Positions 35,186-44,007 of a stretch of 64,000 nucleotides of DNA are shown piece by piece. The notes beneath the pieces are model-generated. The model did not search any database, was not told where the DNA came from, and worked only from the letters and a program-made list of their open reading frames with translations. Each line of letters opens with the position of its first letter. The stretch's first letter is position 1. This DNA comes from Ga0077555 sp964500805. Lineage in GTDB: Bacteria > Pseudomonadota > Alphaproteobacteria > Rhizobiales > Hyphomicrobiaceae. The position numbers were made by a program, and so were the translations under genes. The stretch spans positions 6,899 to 70,898 of the forward strand of contig CAZCQH010000030.1 of NCBI GenBank assembly GCA_964500805.1, read 5' to 3'.

Positions 35186-35809
35186 ATGTCGCTCGTCAGC
35201 AAACCGGAGCAGGACCGCATCGAGCGCGCGATCGCGGCTGCTGAGCGGCGCACGTCCGGCGAGATCATCGCCATGATCACGGCCGAGAGCTCGAGCTACC
35301 AATATGCTGCCTACATGTGGGCTGCGTTCATCGCGCTGGCGCTGCCGTGGCCATTCATCTACCTCACCTGGTGGCCGATCCAGCACATCTACCTCATGCA
35401 AGTGATCGCCTTCATTCTGCTGTGCTTGCTGTTCTTGTGGCGCCCGCTTCGATATTTGCTGGTGCCGAGGTCGATCAAGCACACGCGGGCGCACCGTCGC
35501 GCGGTGGAGCAATTCCTGGCGCAGAACCTGCACACCACGTCCGGTCGAACGGGCGTGCTGATCTTCGTTTCGGTTGCCGAGCGCTACGCGGAGATCCTGG
35601 CCGATGCGGCGATCCACCAGGTGGTGCCGGCATCCGAATGGCAGGCGATCGTTGACCGATTGACGTCGGCCATCGGAGAAGGGCGGCCCGGCGACGGCTT
35701 CGTCTCCGCCATCGAAATGGCTGGCGAACGCCTCGCCGAGCATTTTCCTCCAGGCCGCGCCGATCCCGATCAGCTGCCGAACCACCTGATCGTGCTACCG
35801 AGCGAGTGA
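35186..35809 (+). CDS. TPM-domain membrane protein, second in operon
   Basis: A 207-residue protein with a TPM-type region split around two membrane helices (AAYMWAAFIALALPWPFIYL and MQVIAFILLCLLFLW). SGEIIAMITAES precedes them and GVLIFVSVAERYAEILAD follows. GGAGG precedes ATG 35186; an in-frame start at 35150, inside the upstream gene, is less likely. It completes the LemA-TPM-TPM operon. Confidence 0.88.
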   Translation: MSLVSKPEQDRIERAIAAAERRTSGEIIAMITAESSSYQYAAYMWAAFIALALPWPFIYLTWWPIQHIYLMQVIAFILLCLLFLWRPLRYLLVPRSIKHTRAHRRAVEQFLAQNLHTTSGRTGVLIFVSVAERYAEILADAAIHQVVPASEWQAIVDRLTSAIGEGRPGDGFVSAIEMAGERLAEHFPPGRADPDQLPNHLIVLPSE

Positions 35810-36081
35810 GGTTGCGCCAAGCCGCGGGCTAAACGCTGGCGGGAGCATTACAACCTTCGCACGCCATGCGATGATGAGCCCGCCTCGCTTGTTGTTCTCC
35901 TTGACCTCGTTCTCCTTAATCTCGAGCGTCAAGCCGGCCCGCTCCGGGAAGCACGTCATCCTGTCGACCGCCGGAGCCTGTATCGGTGCACCGAGCAGCG
36001 AGTGCCTTACGTTGGACACGGGCGGGCTCAGGAGAAGGCGGCTGGGATGGTAGTGAGGCAGCCGATCACAGGCGACGCGGT

Positions 36082-36636
36082 TCAGCTGCGCTCAGCGACA
36101 TAGAACATTTGGCTGAACTTCTTGCTCTGCTGGAACAGGTCGGCGTGCGTCACGGACCAGCCGGTTCGCTTGAGCAGCGTCTTGAGTTCGGCCTCGCTGA
36201 GGTCGTTGATCCAACCCGCCTTGCGCCGCTGCGCGATGCTCGTGGCACTGACTGGATGGCAGTAGGTTGTTATCAGCCGCTTGCAGGTGTCGGCGGCGCG
36301 CTCCATCGCGAAGGCCGGGTCCTGCAGATACTCGAGCACGCCGAGAAACGTCACGAGATCGTAGCGGCCGGGCGGAAACTCGCGCCGATCGAGGTCGATC
36401 TGGTGGACCTCGTCGGTCCACTTCGTCATGTCGGCGGGCGTATAGGCGCACCCAGCGGGCAGCAGGGCGCGCAGCTGCATGCGCCCGCAGCCGATGTCGA
36501 GGACCGAGCTGCCCGGCGCGATGAACTTGGCCGCAAGCTCGGCACGCTCGGCCCACGACTCCGGGTAGCTATCCGGCCGCGACCAATGCTCTTTCGTGAT
36601 CTGGGCCGGCTTTCGGAAGAGCCAATTGAGGAGCAT
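36082..36636 (-). CDS. class I SAM-dependent methyltransferase
   Basis: A 184-residue enzyme with the SAM motif VLDIGCGRMQLRALLP, the acidic motif 2 region (ADMTKW, HQIDLDRREF) and the motif LVTFLGVLEYLQDP. The methyl acceptor is unknown. It ends a two-gene minus-strand unit, 46 bases after the pyruvyl-transferase gene, which points to a sugar or polysaccharide substrate. Confidence 0.88.
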   Translation of the reverse strand: MLLNWLFRKPAQITKEHWSRPDSYPESWAERAELAAKFIAPGSSVLDIGCGRMQLRALLPAGCAYTPADMTKWTDEVHQIDLDRREFPPGRYDLVTFLGVLEYLQDPAFAMERAADTCKRLITTYCHPVSATSIAQRRKAGWINDLSEAELKTLLKRTGWSVTHADLFQQSKKFSQMFYVAERS

Positions 36637-36682
36637 CGAGCATGTTCTCCGGCAGATCGTCGGGCAACGAGGGCGGGGCGCT

Positions 36683-37528
36683 TCAGGCGCTGACCGAAAT
36701 ACGTTCGAGCCGGGTCTTCACGGCCGCGGCCTGCTTGGCCTTGATGTGCTCGACGTCGAGTGGCTGCGGCGACCAGTTCACGCGATCAGTGAGTATCCCG
36801 GCGACGCCGTAGCCCGCTCTCTTGCTGTGCAGAGTACGATTGTAGATCTGCCCGCCGATATCGGCGACGATACGCGTACGGTAATCGCTGGGGTGGCCGA
36901 AGAAGACGACCGGGATGCCCATGGCGATACATGGCAGCGCACAGTGCAGCCGCGACGTGATGACGAGGCTTGCGGTATCGCGATAGCACTCGAGTATTTC
37001 CTTGGCATATTGCAGCTTGGTCTGGTTGGAAACGAAGGCCACCGCGTGCGTAATGCGCGCCGAGCCCTTCACCAGGCTTTTCGGTATGACGACATCCTGC
37101 GCATCGACGATGAAGACGCGACCGTTCTTCGGCGCGCGCTCGCGCCGCGGCAGACTGAGCGTCAGACAATAGGTTATCTCAGCCTTCACACCGATCGATT
37201 GCAGGAACTCGGCCGTGCCTTGGTCGCGCGTGCCGATGGGCTCGAAGCGTTTAAGATAGTCAGCGTGCCGGGCAACGAGCGGTTGCGCCTTGGGCGCGAC
37301 GTGGAAGCCGACGAACACCGGATTGAGGCTTGGCGACGGCGGCCAGCACTGCGTAATCATGAACCAAGCGTTCATGATTGTGCACACGGGCTGATCCGAT
37401 TTGAGGAGATGCAGCTCCTCCTGATCCACGTAGGTGTCGACGCGCGGCAAATGCCGGGCTGCGGCAACAGATTGGATCTCGTTGCCGATGTTGCGTCCAA
37501 TCGCGCAAACCATTTGGCCGTAAAGCAT
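36683..37528 (-). CDS. polysaccharide pyruvyl transferase family protein
   Basis: A 281-residue protein. GRNIGNEIQSVAAARHLP near the N-terminus and LVITSRLHCALPCIAMGIPVVFFGHPSDYRT near 190-220 are the PS_pyruv_trans family marks (substrate-binding Arg and His in SRLH). Family enzymes add ketal pyruvate from PEP to cell-surface polysaccharides. The adjacent methyltransferase supports a polysaccharide-decoration role. No glycosyltransferase cluster is next to it. Confidence 0.85.
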   Translation of the reverse strand: MLYGQMVCAIGRNIGNEIQSVAAARHLPRVDTYVDQEELHLLKSDQPVCTIMNAWFMITQCWPPSPSLNPVFVGFHVAPKAQPLVARHADYLKRFEPIGTRDQGTAEFLQSIGVKAEITYCLTLSLPRRERAPKNGRVFIVDAQDVVIPKSLVKGSARITHAVAFVSNQTKLQYAKEILECYRDTASLVITSRLHCALPCIAMGIPVVFFGHPSDYRTRIVADIGGQIYNRTLHSKRAGYGVAGILTDRVNWSPQPLDVEHIKAKQAAAVKTRLERISVSA

Positions 37529-37680
37529 TGTGCCGTCTCCAATCGGGCCGAGGATCGAGGTTTGGCGATCGTTCCGCCTGATTGTGTCCCCGTCAGGCCC
37601 TGTCCCGCTTCAGGCCGACAGCGATAAGGCGTCACTCGAGCCCAGGCAATCGGGATCTTGCCGAGCCCACAGTATGCCGC

Positions 37681-39861
37681 TCAATTCAACTTCACATTCT
37701 TCAGCGGCAGCGTGCGCACGCGCTTGCCGGTTGCCGCAAAAATCGCATTGAGAACGGCCGGCGCGACGACCGGGATGGCCGCCTCGCCGATGCCGCCCCA
37801 AAAGCCGCCCGACGGCACGAGCACGCTCTCGACGACCGGCATTTCGGCAAGGCGCAGCACGCCATAGGTGTCGAAGTTGGCTTCCACTGTGCGCCCGTCC
37901 TTGATGGTGATCTCCTGGTAGAAGAGGGCACTCAGGCCAAAGGCGACCTGGCCTTCGATCTGGGCCGTCGCCAGGTTGGGATTGACGACGTTGCCGGAAT
38001 CAAGCGCCAAGACGATACGTCGAACCGACACAACGCCTTGCTGCACCTCGATTTCTGCGACGGCCGCCGCGTAGCTGCCGAAGGCCATCGCCTGTGCGAT
38101 GCCGCGAAAGACGCCGTTGGGCGCCGGACGGCCCCAGCCGGCTTTCTCGCCGGCGGCGGTCAGCGTTGCCAGGTGCTTCGCATGCGAGCGCATCATGCCC
38201 CGCCGGAAATCATAAGGGTCCTTGCCTGCGGCGGCAGCGAGCTCGTCGATGAAGCACTCGATGAAAACCGCGTTCTGGTTGGAGTGCACCCCGCGCCACG
38301 AACCGACGGGGACGTGGCTCGAGCGCAATGCGTGGTCGATGTAGAGGTTCGGGATCGAGTAGCCGAGCTGCGCTTCACCCGCTTCGGCATATAAGCCCTG
38401 GAACATGCGCGGGTCCTTGCCGCGCTGCTGCGATTGCGCAGCGAGGATCGATTGCCCCGAGATGCGCAGGATCAAGCCGGCGACGTCGCCCTTGTCGTCG
38501 ATCCCGCCGACGAGCTTGGCCTGTGTTGCCGGCCGATAGAAGCCATGCCGCGTGTCTTCTTCGCGCGACCAGATCAGCTTCACGGGCACATTCGGGATTT
38601 GCCGCGCAATGAGCACGGCCTGGCGGATCGCATCGTGACGGCCACGCCGGCCGAACGAACCGCCGGCGAGCGTCCGGGTGAACTCGACTTGGGAGAGCTT
38701 CATGCCACCGGCTTCGGCAGCGGCGGCATGCGCGCCTTCGGCGTTCTGTGTCGGTGCCCAGACCTCGAGCTTGGCCGGCGACCAGCGCGCCGTGGCATTC
38801 ATCGGCTCGAGCGCTGCGTGATGCAGGTAGGGCATGGCATAGACCGCCTCCACCTTCTTCTGTGCGCCGCCGATCGCCTTCAGTGCATCGCCGTGCGTCG
38901 TGCCGATGAAACCGTCGCGAACCTCGAGCCCTTCCTTCAGGTGCTCGGCGATCGTTTGGCTCGAGACCTTGCCCTCCGGCGTTTCTTCCCAATCCACCGG
39001 CAACACATCGATCGCCTTCTTCGCCTGCCACCAGGAGTCGGCAACGACGGCAACGGCGGTCTCGCCGACCTTCACCACGTGGCGTACGCCGGGCATCGAC
39101 GCAACGGCGTCGGCATCGAAATTCTTGAGCTTGGCTCCGAACACGGGCGTGTCCTTGATCGCGGCGCAGAGCAGCCCGGGCAGGCTCATGTCGATTCCGT
39201 AAATGGCGCGGCCATCGAGCACCTCGGCGTTGCCAAGCCGGCTCACCGATTTGCCGGCAACATCCCAGTCCCTGGGCTCCGTCAGCCGTGTCGTGCGCTG
39301 GTCGGGCTCCCGGCGTGCAGCGGCCAGCGCCGCGAGCTTGCCGTAAGTCGTGCGCTTGTTGGTGGCACGATGGCTGACAATGCCGCTGGCGATGGTCAGC
39401 TCTGCGACGGGAACATTCCAGAGAGTCGCTGCCGCATCCAGCAGCATGGCACGGGCGGTCGCGCCAGCCTGGCGCATGTATTCCTGCGAGCCGCGCACGC
39501 CCCGACTCTGCGATGTCACGAAGTCCCGATAGACGCGCTGACGGGCCGCACTGTCGTTCGGAGAGGGATGCTCGACCTTGACCTTCGACCAGTCGCAGTC
39601 GAGCTCTTCTGCGACGAGCTGCGCAAGAGCGGTTGCCGTTCCCTGGCCGACCTCGGCGCGTGCGACCCGCACGACGACGGTATCGTCGGGCCGGACGACG
39701 ATCCAGGCCGTGAGCTCGGATCCCGTCGTCGGCGGCGCGGATTTTGCCGGCCTCGGCTGCGCGTGGCTCGGTTCGCCGCGCCAGACGGACACCATGAGCC
39801 CGCCACCAGCTACAGCTCCGGTCTGCAACACAAAGCGTCGGGTACGACCGCGGTCAGTCAT
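37681..39861 (-). CDS. molybdenum hydroxylase large subunit (IorB/xanthine dehydrogenase family)
   Basis: A 726-residue molybdopterin enzyme. The twin-Arg signal TRRFVLQTGAVAGGG near residues 7-21 predicts Tat export, as in isoquinoline 1-oxidoreductase beta. The Moco region includes AEVGQGTATALAQLVAEEL, GGSFGRRG, the VGSWRGVHSNQNA segment and the catalytic Glu in GGIGEAAIP. These enzymes need a small 2Fe-2S subunit, but no such gene lies next to it. It sits upstream of the pyruvyl-transferase gene on the minus strand. The substrate (N-heterocycle or aldehyde) is unknown. Confidence 0.92.
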   Translation of the reverse strand: MTDRGRTRRFVLQTGAVAGGGLMVSVWRGEPSHAQPRPAKSAPPTTGSELTAWIVVRPDDTVVVRVARAEVGQGTATALAQLVAEELDCDWSKVKVEHPSPNDSAARQRVYRDFVTSQSRGVRGSQEYMRQAGATARAMLLDAAATLWNVPVAELTIASGIVSHRATNKRTTYGKLAALAAARREPDQRTTRLTEPRDWDVAGKSVSRLGNAEVLDGRAIYGIDMSLPGLLCAAIKDTPVFGAKLKNFDADAVASMPGVRHVVKVGETAVAVVADSWWQAKKAIDVLPVDWEETPEGKVSSQTIAEHLKEGLEVRDGFIGTTHGDALKAIGGAQKKVEAVYAMPYLHHAALEPMNATARWSPAKLEVWAPTQNAEGAHAAAAEAGGMKLSQVEFTRTLAGGSFGRRGRHDAIRQAVLIARQIPNVPVKLIWSREEDTRHGFYRPATQAKLVGGIDDKGDVAGLILRISGQSILAAQSQQRGKDPRMFQGLYAEAGEAQLGYSIPNLYIDHALRSSHVPVGSWRGVHSNQNAVFIECFIDELAAAAGKDPYDFRRGMMRSHAKHLATLTAAGEKAGWGRPAPNGVFRGIAQAMAFGSYAAAVAEIEVQQGVVSVRRIVLALDSGNVVNPNLATAQIEGQVAFGLSALFYQEITIKDGRTVEANFDTYGVLRLAEMPVVESVLVPSGGFWGGIGEAAIPVVAPAVLNAIFAATGKRVRTLPLKNVKLN

Positions 39862-39998
39862 GGAGAAACGCAGCAACCTTTCCTGGTGCGCCGCCACTCG
39901 AGCCCATTGCGCCGCCACGTGTCAGCGCCACCGCCCGTGACGCGGCCAATCTGCCGCTAGTTTATGGCGGCAGCAAGCTGGCGAACGTACAGATTTGC

Positions 39999-41198
39999 CT
40001 ATGGCGTTGGCACCCCAACAACTCGGGTCTCGATCAGGGCTGCAATGTCGCCCGTGCTACAGCCGATCTCCTGGAGGAGTGCAACGGTGTCTGCTCCGAG
40101 CGCTGGCGCTACCGCGTCCGGCTCGCGGGGCACATCGCTCGGCACGATTGCCTGGCGCGGTGAACGAACGATGGGGCTCGGCTCCCGAAAGTTCGGCTTG
40201 AAAAAGCCGATCGCGGTCAGGTGGGGGTCCGTCAGCAGGCTGTCGAGCGTGTGGACCGGCCCACAGGGAATGTCGAGCTCTTCGAACAGTTCGAGCCAGT
40301 CCCGCGACGTGCGGGCGGTCAAGGCGCTGCCCAGCAACGCATAGAGCTCATCAGAGCGTTTGGAGCGCTCGGCATTCAGATTGAACCAGGGGGCGGCGAC
40401 GATGTCCTCGCGGCCGAGCGCCGTCATGGCGCGCCGCCATTGCTCGGTCGTATAGGGCAGCAGCGCGATGTAGCCGTCACGCGTCTTGAACGGCTTCCGG
40501 TTCGGCGACAGCGTCCGGTGATACCCGGTGGTCCCGTTCTGATCGAACGTGGCGGCCATCAAGTGCTCGTTGAGGGTGAAGGCGGCCATCGCCTCCAGCA
40601 TCGGAATTTCGATCTTCTGTCCTGGGCCGCCAGTGCGCTCGCGATGGAGGAGACCGGCCAGCACGGCATAAACGACATGGAGTGCGGCAACCTTGTCCGC
40701 CGTCACAGTCGGATGATAGGCAGGCGTCCCGTCGCGCCGCTCGGCGAGACCCGCAATGCCGGAGCCAGCCTGGATGATATCATCGTAGGCGGGCTTGCCC
40801 GCATAGGGGCCGTCGCTGCCGTAGCCGAGTGCTGCGCAGTAGACGAGCTTGGGATTGAGCGCGTGCACCGCCTCCCAGCTGAAGCCGAGCCGGTCGAGCG
40901 CGTCCTGGCGCATGTTGTGGACCAGCGCATCGGCGGTCGTGATCAGCCGCCGCAGGATCGTCTTGCCTTCGTCCTGCTTGAGATCAATGGCGATCGAGCG
41001 CTTGTTGCGGTTGTTGTTGACGAACGCGGCACCGAGGCCGGCTGCGCCGTGGGGTGGAACCGACCGGTTCATGTCCCCTTCGAGCGTCTCAATTTTGATG
41101 ATCTCAGCGCCGAGATCGCCGAGCACCTGCGTGGCGTACGGCCCGAGAATGATCGTCGTGATGTCGATGATCCGAAGGCCCTTCAGCAGCGGGTACAT
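39999..41198 (-). CDS. type III CoA-transferase (CaiB/BaiF family)
   Basis: A 399-residue CoA-transferase. It opens LKGLRIIDITTIILGPYATQVLGDLGAEIIKIE and has RNKRSIAIDLKQDEG, VHNMRQDALDRLG and GYGSDGP. The catalytic-Asp position is Glu202 in IPMLEAM, a substitution seen in many family members. It is not close in sequence to the transferase at 31541. It lies 51 bases after the 2-hydroxyacid dehydrogenase on the same strand, suggesting a joint pathway for a hydroxy acid. Confidence 0.92.
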   Translation of the reverse strand: MYPLLKGLRIIDITTIILGPYATQVLGDLGAEIIKIETLEGDMNRSVPPHGAAGLGAAFVNNNRNKRSIAIDLKQDEGKTILRRLITTADALVHNMRQDALDRLGFSWEAVHALNPKLVYCAALGYGSDGPYAGKPAYDDIIQAGSGIAGLAERRDGTPAYHPTVTADKVAALHVVYAVLAGLLHRERTGGPGQKIEIPMLEAMAAFTLNEHLMAATFDQNGTTGYHRTLSPNRKPFKTRDGYIALLPYTTEQWRRAMTALGREDIVAAPWFNLNAERSKRSDELYALLGSALTARTSRDWLELFEELDIPCGPVHTLDSLLTDPHLTAIGFFKPNFREPSPIVRSPRQAIVPSDVPREPDAVAPALGADTVALLQEIGCSTGDIAALIETRVVGVPTP

Positions 41199-41249
41199 GC
41201 GCAGGCGGCTCCTCGCTTGAGACGGAAACGGTTGTCGCGGCCGACGACC

Positions 41250-42248
41250 TCAAAACATCGCCGGATGCACGCGGTCGGGAGGGGCGTGGCCGTCGAGGAA
41301 GGTCTTGATGTTGATGATCACCTTCTCGCCCATGTCGATACGCCCCTCAATCGTCGCCGAGCCCATGTGCGGCAAGGCAACAACGCGGTTCGAGGCGAGC
41401 AGCTTGGGGTTCACCGCCGGCTCGTGCTCGAACACGTCGAGGCCCGCGCCTGCGATCGCGCCCGCCTCGATCATGCGGGCGAGCTCGTTCTCGTCGATCA
41501 CCTCGCCGCGGGCGGTATTGACGACATAGGCGGTGGGCTTCAGCAGCTTCAGGCGCCGTGCGGAGAGCAGGTGATAGGTCGCGGGGGTGTGCGGGCAGTT
41601 CACCGAGACAATATCCATCCGCGCCAGCATCTGGTCGAGGCTGTCCCAGTAGGTCGCCTCGAGCCCCTGTTCGACCTCCTCGGGCAGCCGGCGCCGGTTG
41701 TGGTAGTGCACCTGCAGCCCGAAGGCGCGTGCGCGGCGCGCGACCGCTTGCCCGATGCGCCCCATGCCGATGATGCCGAGGCGTTTGCCGAAGATGCGGT
41801 GGCCGAGCATCCAGGTTGGTGACCAGCCGACCCAATGATGCCGCGGGTCTTTGAGAAAAGCGGTTCCCTCGGCAAGACGGCGCGGCACGGCCAGGATCAG
41901 CGCCATGGTCATGTCTGCGGTGTCCTCGGTCAGCACGCCCGGCGTGTTGGTGACGATGATGCCCTTGGCGCGGGCCTGGTCGAGATCGATGTTGTCGACG
42001 CCCGTGCCGAAGTTCGCAATGAGCTGCAGCTGCGGCCCGGCCTCGGCGAGCACGGTACGGTCGATGCGATCGGTGACGGTCGGGACCAGCACATCGGCCG
42101 ACTTGACGGCGGCGATCAGCTCCGCATGCGCCATCGGCTTGTCGTCGACGTTCAGGCGGGCATCGAAGAGCTCGCGCATGCGCGTCTCGACGAGATCCGG
42201 CAGACGCCGTGTTACGATGACCAGGGGGCGCTTGGCGCTGTTGGGCAT
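41250..42248 (-). CDS. D-2-hydroxyacid dehydrogenase (glyoxylate/hydroxypyruvate reductase type)
   Basis: A 332-residue NAD(P)-dependent enzyme. It has the catalytic-domain ANFGTGVDNIDLDQARAKGI, the Rossmann motif GMGRIGQAVARRA, catalytic Arg in VNTARGEVID and His in ALPHMGSA. The opening PLVIVTRRLPDLVETRMRELF is typical of D-glycerate dehydrogenase / glyoxylate reductase. It could supply or use glycerate together with the glycerate kinase at 57406, though they are far apart. Confidence 0.94.
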   Translation of the reverse strand: MPNSAKRPLVIVTRRLPDLVETRMRELFDARLNVDDKPMAHAELIAAVKSADVLVPTVTDRIDRTVLAEAGPQLQLIANFGTGVDNIDLDQARAKGIIVTNTPGVLTEDTADMTMALILAVPRRLAEGTAFLKDPRHHWVGWSPTWMLGHRIFGKRLGIIGMGRIGQAVARRARAFGLQVHYHNRRRLPEEVEQGLEATYWDSLDQMLARMDIVSVNCPHTPATYHLLSARRLKLLKPTAYVVNTARGEVIDENELARMIEAGAIAGAGLDVFEHEPAVNPKLLASNRVVALPHMGSATIEGRIDMGEKVIINIKTFLDGHAPPDRVHPAMF

Positions 42249-42481
42249 GTTGGACCGTCGCTGGTGTGGCGGTTCGATTTTCGCTCTCGCATCGACCGCA
42301 AAGAGGAAGGCCGACCCTTGGCGATCGTTGCAAGCTGCTCGCGTGCTCTCTATCAGAAGGACCTTACCAACTCAAAGTCAGCCCGGAAGCAAAGCTGACA
42401 GATGGGACGCGGGGACTACGGGGATTATGGGCAGCCTCTTGCCGCGACTCACCGGCCAGATCAAAGTCCGTCCACGATCCC

Positions 42482-43099
42482 ATGACTTGGCTGGGCCTAA
42501 TGCAGCGGCACTTTTCGCGTCGAGTCGGAGCCTACGAGGCGTATCGGCACCGGCTGACGCTGGCCTGCGCCGCGATTGTCATCCTCGTCAGTCGCCCGGA
42601 TGCAGCGATCTCCCAAGGCTCTCAGGCCTCGCCGGTTGCCGCGACGCTTGCCGCGCAGCGAAGCGGTTTGCCGATTCCCCGCTTTGTCAGCCTCAAGTCG
42701 GACCGGGTCCACCTCAGGCAAGGACCGGGCTTCGATCACAAGGTGCTGTGGGTGTTCCGTCGCGCGGGGCTGCCGGTTGAGGTCATTCAGGAGTTCGAGA
42801 GTTGGCGGCAGGTGCGCGATGCAGAGGGCACCACGGGATGGCTGCTACAGTCGCTCGTCTCGGGACGGCGGACGGCGCTCATTCTGCCCTGGGAGGCAAA
42901 AGCCGCAACACCGCCGCGAATAGAGCTCCGCGATGATGATCATGAGTCGGCTCAAGCCATCGCACTGCTCGAGGCGGGCGTGATCGCCCAGGTGCGCTCG
43001 TGCGATGGTCAGTGGTGCTATGTCACCGTGGGGCAGTATTCTGGCTACATCGAGCAGAAGAGGCTGTGGGGCGTCTATGACGGTGAGCGAATCAAATAG
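42482..43099 (+). CDS. exported bacterial SH3-domain protein
   Basis: A 205-residue protein with an N-terminal signal or anchor helix (residues 22-42). Two SH3-like regions follow: SLKSDRVHLRQGPGFDHKVLWVF with GWLLQSLVSGRR, and a C-terminal QVRSCDGQWCYVTVGQYSGYIEQ. The latter has a Cys pair. Start 42482 is one of two ATG options (42500 is the other); neither has a strong ribosome-binding site. It is divergent from the hydroxyacid dehydrogenase gene and likely contacts cell-wall material. Confidence 0.85.
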   Translation: MTWLGLMQRHFSRRVGAYEAYRHRLTLACAAIVILVSRPDAAISQGSQASPVAATLAAQRSGLPIPRFVSLKSDRVHLRQGPGFDHKVLWVFRRAGLPVEVIQEFESWRQVRDAEGTTGWLLQSLVSGRRTALILPWEAKAATPPRIELRDDDHESAQAIALLEAGVIAQVRSCDGQWCYVTVGQYSGYIEQKRLWGVYDGERIK

Positions 43100-43183
43100 C
43101 CGCTGCACTGTGATTTAATCGCTCTTTAACGTTCCCTTAAAACTCTGTGACTAATTTGGCCTCGCGTCTCTGAGGGGTTTGTC

Positions 43184-43468
43184 ATGCGTTGGCTTAAATT
43201 CGGAGCGGCGTTTGCCGCGGCGCTTGCAGTTTTATCGCCTGCCGATGCCGGCGAAATCTTCCTCTGCAATGACGGTCGGACGATTGAGCTCACGACAGCC
43301 AATCGCGCCAAATACAAGGATGACCCCTGTGTGGCCGAATGGTTCAAGGCCAACAAGGACGCCGTCGCCGCCGAGCAAAGCAAGACCAAGGAACCGCCGC
43401 AGAAAATGAAGGGCATCCCCGCCAGCTGCAAGAAGCCGTGGGACTGCCTGCATCTCAGCTACGATTGA
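43184..43468 (+). CDS. small exported protein, first of two tandem paralogues
   Basis: A 94-residue protein with a signal peptide ending SPADAGE. The mature part reads EIFLCNDGRTIELTTANRAKYKDDPCVAEWFKANK and ends with a second Cys pair (CKKPWDC). Its 30-residue core is shared with the next gene: GExFLCxDGR, then NRxKxKxDPCxAEWF. Four Cys suggest disulfides in the periplasm. Function is unknown. Confidence 0.75.
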   Translation: MRWLKFGAAFAAALAVLSPADAGEIFLCNDGRTIELTTANRAKYKDDPCVAEWFKANKDAVAAEQSKTKEPPQKMKGIPASCKKPWDCLHLSYD

Positions 43469-43577
43469 GACACCGTTACGTTGTCCCGATGCTTTGCTGG
43501 CAGTTCAACGATCCGGCGATCCGGGCGCAAGGAACTTGCGTGACTTCGGCAATCGAGCACAGTCAAGAGGGAGTGTC

Positions 43578-43877
43578 GTGGGTCGCTCGGGACTAGTGAT
43601 AGGTGTTGCGTTGACGCTGTTCGTCGTGCCGGTGCAGGCCGGCGAGTTCTTCCTGTGCAAGGACGGCCGGATGCTGGAGGTCAACGCCAGCAACCGCCAA
43701 AAGATGAAGAACGATCCGTGTATTGCGGAATGGTTCGAGCAGAACGCCAAGCGAGGTGGCGGGACAGCGGGCGCGTCGACACCTCAATCCATGACCAAGG
43801 CAACGGGCCACCGCCCGTATGGGAACGGCTTGGAAGGCTTCGATGCGTTCTGGGCGCCCTACTACTACGGACTGTAA
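43578..43877 (+). CDS. small exported protein, second of two tandem paralogues
   Basis: A 99-residue protein, GTG 43578 preceded by GAGGGAG. The signal peptide ends VPVQAGE. The core EFFLCKDGRMLEVNASNRQKMKNDPCIAEWFEQN aligns with the preceding gene, while the tail differs (Gly/Thr/Ser, then FWAPYYYGL) and lacks the second Cys pair. This is a tandem duplication with diverged C-termini. Confidence 0.72.
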   Translation: MGRSGLVIGVALTLFVVPVQAGEFFLCKDGRMLEVNASNRQKMKNDPCIAEWFEQNAKRGGGTAGASTPQSMTKATGHRPYGNGLEGFDAFWAPYYYGL

Positions 43878-44007
43878 CCGCTGCTCGAGTGACGCCGCGC
43901 GAGCCGTTTTTCGTGGACCATGAGCTGTCGGACAGGCCAGAATGGTGCTCCGGACTTGATCGAGGCGCTGGACTGACACCCGGCGCCATCGCGCCGAGGA
44001 GCATGCC

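Noticed and set aside
35795..36019. A 74-codon minus-strand frame between the TPM gene and the methyltransferase
   Set aside because: It overlaps the end of the TPM gene, has no ribosome-binding site and no recognisable sequence; could be chance.
37681..42248. The molybdenum hydroxylase, CoA-transferase and hydroxyacid dehydrogenase as one catabolic operon
   Set aside because: The gap before the hydroxylase is 137 bases and no common substrate is evident; only the CoA-transferase/dehydrogenase pair is close enough to suggest co-transcription.
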